DNA of 9,494 bases from Alphaproteobacteria bacterium UBA3637 (lineage in GTDB: Bacteria; Pseudomonadota; Alphaproteobacteria; CAAHEQ01; UBA3637). Of this stretch, positions 7,658-9,494 are shown piece by piece. The stretch's first letter is position 1; every line of letters starts with the position of its first letter. The notes under the pieces are model-generated. The model was given only the letters and a program-made list of their open reading frames with translations, was not told where the DNA came from and searched no databases. The translations under genes were made by a program, and so were the position numbers. Location of the stretch: contig DFKU01000018.1 in NCBI GenBank assembly GCA_002373615.1, positions 1 through 9,494 on the forward strand, given 5' to 3'.

Positions 7658-8092
7658 TCACTCCTGATACGGATCGGGATAGCCCAATTTTTGCATGATT
7701 TTTGTTTCCAAGCGTTCCATCTTTGTCGCTTCTTTATCCGTCAGATGGTCATATTTTTGTAAATGCAAAGTCCCATGCACCAATAAGTGCGCCAAATGGG
7801 CCCGAAAAGATTTATGTTGTGCACGGGCTTCACGGGTCAAAACGCCATAGGCGACAACAATATCGCCCGCACATATTCCTTCATTTTCAAAGGAAAGAAC
7901 ATTGGTCGGTTTATCTTTACCGCGATAGTGTTTATTAAGTTGATGCACAAAATCATCGTCCGCCAAAACAACGGAAATTTCGGCTTCTTCTGCACCTTTC
8001 CAAGCTGATTCAACGATATGCCGGCAAAAAGAACGTGGGCAAATTAAACGCCAGAAACGTTTATCACGAATTTGAATGTCAACGACGGGCAT
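7658..8092 (-). CDS. ybeY: Endoribonuclease YbeY (rRNA maturation factor)
   Basis: YbeY is a single-strand-specific metallo-endoribonuclease involved in 16S rRNA 3'-end maturation and 70S quality control. The 144-residue product has the zinc site HGTLHLQKYDH, with His at 106, 110 and 116, near the usual C-terminal place. NVLSFEN (64-70) and GDIVVA (76-81) are also typical. The usual motif is HGxLHLxGYDH; here Gly is replaced by Lys (K113), while all three metal-binding His remain. I choose the ATG at 8092 because it opens MPVVDIQ, where most homologues begin. AAAAGG lies about 9 nt upstream, and the overlap with phoH is only 14 nt. Upstream in-frame candidates (ATG at 8116, TTG at 8122) add a basic extension and a deeper overlap. 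The neighbouring phoH and corC genes are its classic companions. Confidence 0.92.
   Translation of the reverse strand: MPVVDIQIRDKRFWRLICPRSFCRHIVESAWKGAEEAEISVVLADDDFVHQLNKHYRGKDKPTNVLSFENEGICAGDIVVAYGVLTREARAQHKSFRAHLAHLLVHGTLHLQKYDHLTDKEATKMERLETKIMQKLGYPDPYQE
7661..7665 (-). promoter_or_regulatory. Shine-Dalgarno that decides the corC start
   Basis: AGGAG, formed by the last codons of ybeY, lies 5 nt before the ATG at 7655. The in-frame GTG at 7661 overlaps it and so is an unlikely initiator. Confidence 0.6.
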
Positions 8093-8762
8093 TTTCTTTA
8101 GCCTTTTCTTGTTCATAGGCAAGCACTATTTTGGACACCAAACCATGGCGCACCACGTCTTTGTTGGTGAATTCCACAAAGGCAATTTCGGGCACTTTTT
8201 TCAAAATGCGTTCTGCTTCGGCAAGTCCCGAAACGCCCCCGCGCGGCAAGTCTGTTTGGGTTAAATCGCCATTGATAACCATACGGGACCCTTCCCCAAG
8301 ACGCGTCAAAAACATCTTCATTTGCATGGGGGTTGTGTTTTGCGCTTCATCCAAAATAATCATGGCATGCGTCAAAGTCCGCCCTCGCATATAGGCCAAA
8401 GGGGCAATCTCAATTTCGCCGTTCGCAATTTTTTTGCCCACCACATCCCGTGGCAACATTTCATAAAGGGCATCATAAAGGGGTCTTAAGTACGGATCAA
8501 TTTTTTCCTTTAAGTCGCCGGGCAGAAAGCCCAAATTTTCCCCGGCTTCCACTGCAGGACGCGTCAAAATAATTTTATCCACACGATTGGCCAGCATTTC
8601 ATTCACCGCTTTTGCCACCGCTAAATAGGTTTTACCAGTTCCTGCCGGGCCCATGCCGAACACCATATCGTGCGTATTCATGGCTTCAATAAATTGGCTT
8701 TGAGTCGCCGTTCTGGGATTAATGTGCTTTAGGGTTGTTTTAAGGGTTAAATTTTCATTCAT
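8079..8762 (-). CDS. phoH: PhoH-family ATPase (YbeZ-like), short form
   Basis: This is a cytoplasmic P-loop NTPase of the PhoH/YbeZ family, thought to work with YbeY in RNA metabolism. The 227 residues contain Walker A GPAGTGKT (38-45), ILTRPAVEAGENLGFLPGD (65-83), and Walker B MIILDEAQN (134-142), followed by the Arg-containing NGDLTQTDLPRG. The ATPase core is complete. Most bacterial homologues are about 320-350 residues, with an extra N-terminal region of around 100 residues before the core. Here the protein starts almost directly at the NPRTATQSQF segment. The start is well supported: ATG at 8762 with AAAGGAGC 7 nt upstream and a promoter just beyond, leaving no room for a longer frame. 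It is the first gene of the long minus-strand operon and overlaps ybeY by 14 nt. Confidence 0.92.
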   Translation of the reverse strand: MNENLTLKTTLKHINPRTATQSQFIEAMNTHDMVFGMGPAGTGKTYLAVAKAVNEMLANRVDKIILTRPAVEAGENLGFLPGDLKEKIDPYLRPLYDALYEMLPRDVVGKKIANGEIEIAPLAYMRGRTLTHAMIILDEAQNTTPMQMKMFLTRLGEGSRMVINGDLTQTDLPRGGVSGLAEAERILKKVPEIAFVEFTNKDVVRHGLVSKIVLAYEQEKAKENARR

Positions 8763-8788
8763 TTAAAAGCTCCTTTCTCTGTAAAAAA

Positions 8789-8817
8789 AGTGTAGCGGAT
8801 TTTAAAAAAGAAAGCAA
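8789..8817 (-). promoter_or_regulatory. Promoter of the phoH-led operon
   Basis: On the minus strand a -35 box TTGCTT (8812-8817) and a -10 box TACACT (8789-8794) are separated by 17 nt. Transcription would begin near 8782, giving a leader of about 20 nt that contains the phoH Shine-Dalgarno. It is the only good promoter candidate upstream of the packed gene train from 8762 to 1548. Confidence 0.55.
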
Positions 8818-8832
8818 GAATTAAAAAAAGTA

Positions 8833-8861
8833 TTGCTTTTTGATGAAAAGTGGATTAGGGT
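8833..8861 (+). promoter_or_regulatory. Candidate promoter for the structured RNA
   Basis: On the plus strand a TTGCTT (8833-8838) is followed after 17 nt by TAGGGT (8856-8861), which keeps the key TA...T positions. A start 7 nt later falls at G8868, the first base of the first predicted stem of the structured region. The -10 box is weak. The -35 box is a mirror of the phoH -35 box, so the two promoters stand back to back. Confidence 0.35.
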
Positions 8862-8867
8862 GAAAGA

Positions 8868-9066
8868 GCAAGGTGTTTAGCAGTGGTGCCACCTTGTGGG
8901 ACGTAGAACTCCCGTTTTATACGCTCTGATTTTGTTCAGAGAAAGTAGTTTTTCCCAGCCTTTTGGCTGGATGACGGCAGAATAAGGCCGTCGGCTGAAT
9001 ATGCCGTACTATCTCGTATAAAATAGGTTCTAACGTCCAGTCGCTAAAGCATCACGGCGATTTTTT
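8868..9066 (+). ncRNA. Unidentified structured RNA or mRNA leader
   Basis: No protein frame occupies this stretch, but it folds extensively. Stem A: 8868-8875 with 8890-8897 (8 pairs). Main stem: 8899-8904 with 9033-9038, 8905-8910 with 9026-9031, then after a small internal loop 8914-8923 with 9015-9024, about 22 pairs in all. Inside it: hairpins 8924-8929/8936-8941, 8955-8960/8965-8970 (CCAGCC, UUUU loop, GGCUGG), and 8973-8978/8987-8992, plus a short closing helix 8944-8947/9007-9010. The plus strand is favoured because three pairs (8868·8897, 8910·9026, 8914·9024) are G·U wobbles that would be C/A mismatches on the other strand, and a T-run follows at 9061-9066. It lacks the sequence hallmarks of RNase P RNA, tmRNA, SRP RNA, tRNA and the riboswitches I know. 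A divergent 6S-type RNA (one long bulged hairpin) is possible but not shown. The pilin-like gene starts 18 nt later, so a cis-acting leader is equally plausible. Confidence 0.5.
9041..9066 (+). terminator. Weak terminator or attenuator candidate
   Basis: TCGC (9041-9044) can pair with GCGA (9057-9060), extended by a G·U pair, just before six T (9061-9066). The stem is short and the loop long (12 nt), so termination would be partial at best. It lies between the structured RNA and the pilin-like gene. Confidence 0.3.
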
Positions 9067-9083
9067 AAACGAAAGAACCAAAA

Positions 9084-9494
9084 ATGAATAAAACAAACTT
9101 ATTAAAATGCGAAAAAAATGTAAACTTAAATCAACATGTCATTTCCTGCCTGTTTAAAAATCCGGCAGAATGTAAATCATTACTGAATATCATGCCGCTG
9201 GATTCTCGGGTCAAGCCCGAGAATGACAAAGAGGTGGGGCGATCGATGGTCGAAATGCTGGGTGTGCTGGCGGTGATGGGCGTCTTGAGTGTTGCAGGGA
9301 TAGCGGGCTATAATAATGCTATGAACAAACACCGCGCGAATGAACTCTTAAACGAAAGCTCTAAAAGAGCCGTTGTGATTGCTACACAAATCCTCTCCGG
9401 TAAAAGTGTTTCTTCCGATATGATCAATCAATTTGATAATAACGGAACCACCTTTACGGGGGTAGAAGAAGTTGGAACAAATCAATTTAAACTG
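9084..9494 (+). CDS. Type IV pilin-like protein, N-terminal part (3' end outside window)
   Basis: The frame is open from ATG 9084 to the window end (137 codons, no stop). Residues 52-73, GRSMVEMLGVLAVMGVLSVAGI, form a class III signal: Gly at -1, Glu at +5 (E57), then a hydrophobic helix. This is the prepilin-peptidase site and N-terminal helix of type IV pilins and pseudopilins, so the product should be processed and inserted in the inner membrane before assembly. The following residues (YNNAMNKHRANELLNESSKRAVV) continue the long helix. The start is uncertain. ATG 9084 gives an unusually long 52-residue leader containing three Cys, with only a weak GAAAG upstream. ATG 9192 gives a more typical 16-residue leader but has no visible Shine-Dalgarno. 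A REP-like palindrome lies in frame within the leader. Whether it builds a pilus, a secretion pseudopilus or a competence filament cannot be told from this part. Confidence 0.75.
   Translation, partial: MNKTNLLKCEKNVNLNQHVISCLFKNPAECKSLLNIMPLDSRVKPENDKEVGRSMVEMLGVLAVMGVLSVAGIAGYNNAMNKHRANELLNESSKRAVVIATQILSGKSVSSDMINQFDNNGTTFTGVEEVGTNQFKL
9202..9224. repeat. REP-like palindrome within the pilin leader
   Basis: A 9-bp perfect inverted repeat (ATTCTCGGG at 9202-9210, CCCGAGAAT at 9216-9224) surrounds a 5-nt loop TCAAG, flanked by CTGG and GACA. It resembles dispersed alphaproteobacterial palindromes built around GGGTCAAGCCC. It is G+C-richer than the bases just upstream and is translated here as DSRVKPEN. 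Only one copy lies in this window, so the repeat nature rests on resemblance. Confidence 0.6.

Noticed and set aside
8811..8845. Plus-strand terminator formed by AAAGCAA / TTGCTTT plus a T-run
   Set aside because: No gene on the plus strand ends here, the loop is 15 nt, and the arms are better explained as the -35 boxes of divergent promoters.
8868..9066. RNase P RNA, tmRNA, SRP RNA, tRNA or a known riboswitch
   Set aside because: The conserved P4 sequences of RNase P, the tRNA-like end of tmRNA, the SRP apical motif, tRNA arms and common aptamer motifs are all absent. 6S RNA could not be excluded by eye.
9146..9168. Hairpin CTGCC / GGCAG within the pilin leader region
   Set aside because: Only 5 pairs around a 13-nt loop; not distinguishable from chance.
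1..9494. CRISPR array, insertion sequence, phage or defence system
   Set aside because: No spaced direct repeats, no transposase or integrase motifs, and no nuclease–toxin pairs were seen on either strand.

Overview
This window looks like a chromosomal segment of a moderately AT-rich alphaproteobacterium. The evidence is the phoH–ybeY–corC block, the mtaB–ftsY pair (a common alphaproteobacterial adjacency), and a pilin-type N-terminus together with a REP-like palindrome. Both of the latter are of a kind I associate with uncultured, often host-associated alphaproteobacteria. The lineage is an inference from gene order and motifs, not from a search.

Layout. Bases 1-378 (+) are the C-terminal end of CTP synthase (pyrG), cut by the window edge. 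It converges on a minus-strand block, with two hairpins (382-400 and 411-436) in the gap acting as terminators. From 8762 down to 1548 (minus strand) runs one tightly packed gene train: phoH, ybeY, corC, mtaB, ftsY, a 930-residue NTT-like membrane protein with a HEAT-repeat tail, and a small cyclic-nucleotide-binding-fold protein. All adjacent genes overlap or are 2 nt apart, so a single operon driven from a promoter at 8789-8817 is likely. A membrane-anchored parvulin prolyl isomerase (1483-440) follows after a 64-nt gap that contains its own good promoter.

The train combines RNA functions (PhoH, YbeY, the tRNA methylthiotransferase MtaB) with membrane biogenesis and transport (the SRP receptor FtsY, CorC, the transporter). 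The transporter gene and the cNMP-fold gene overlap by 14 nt. They look like a split form of the transporter–HEAT–cNMP fusions known from NTT-like proteins.

Bases 8763-9083 contain no protein gene. They hold two divergent promoter candidates and, on the plus strand, an extensively base-paired region (about 8868-9066) that I read as an unrecognised structured RNA or mRNA leader. Immediately downstream a type IV pilin-like gene begins (9084 to the window end, incomplete). Its leader region carries a 23-bp REP-like palindrome read in frame. The RNA–pilin segment is the most unusual part of the window.
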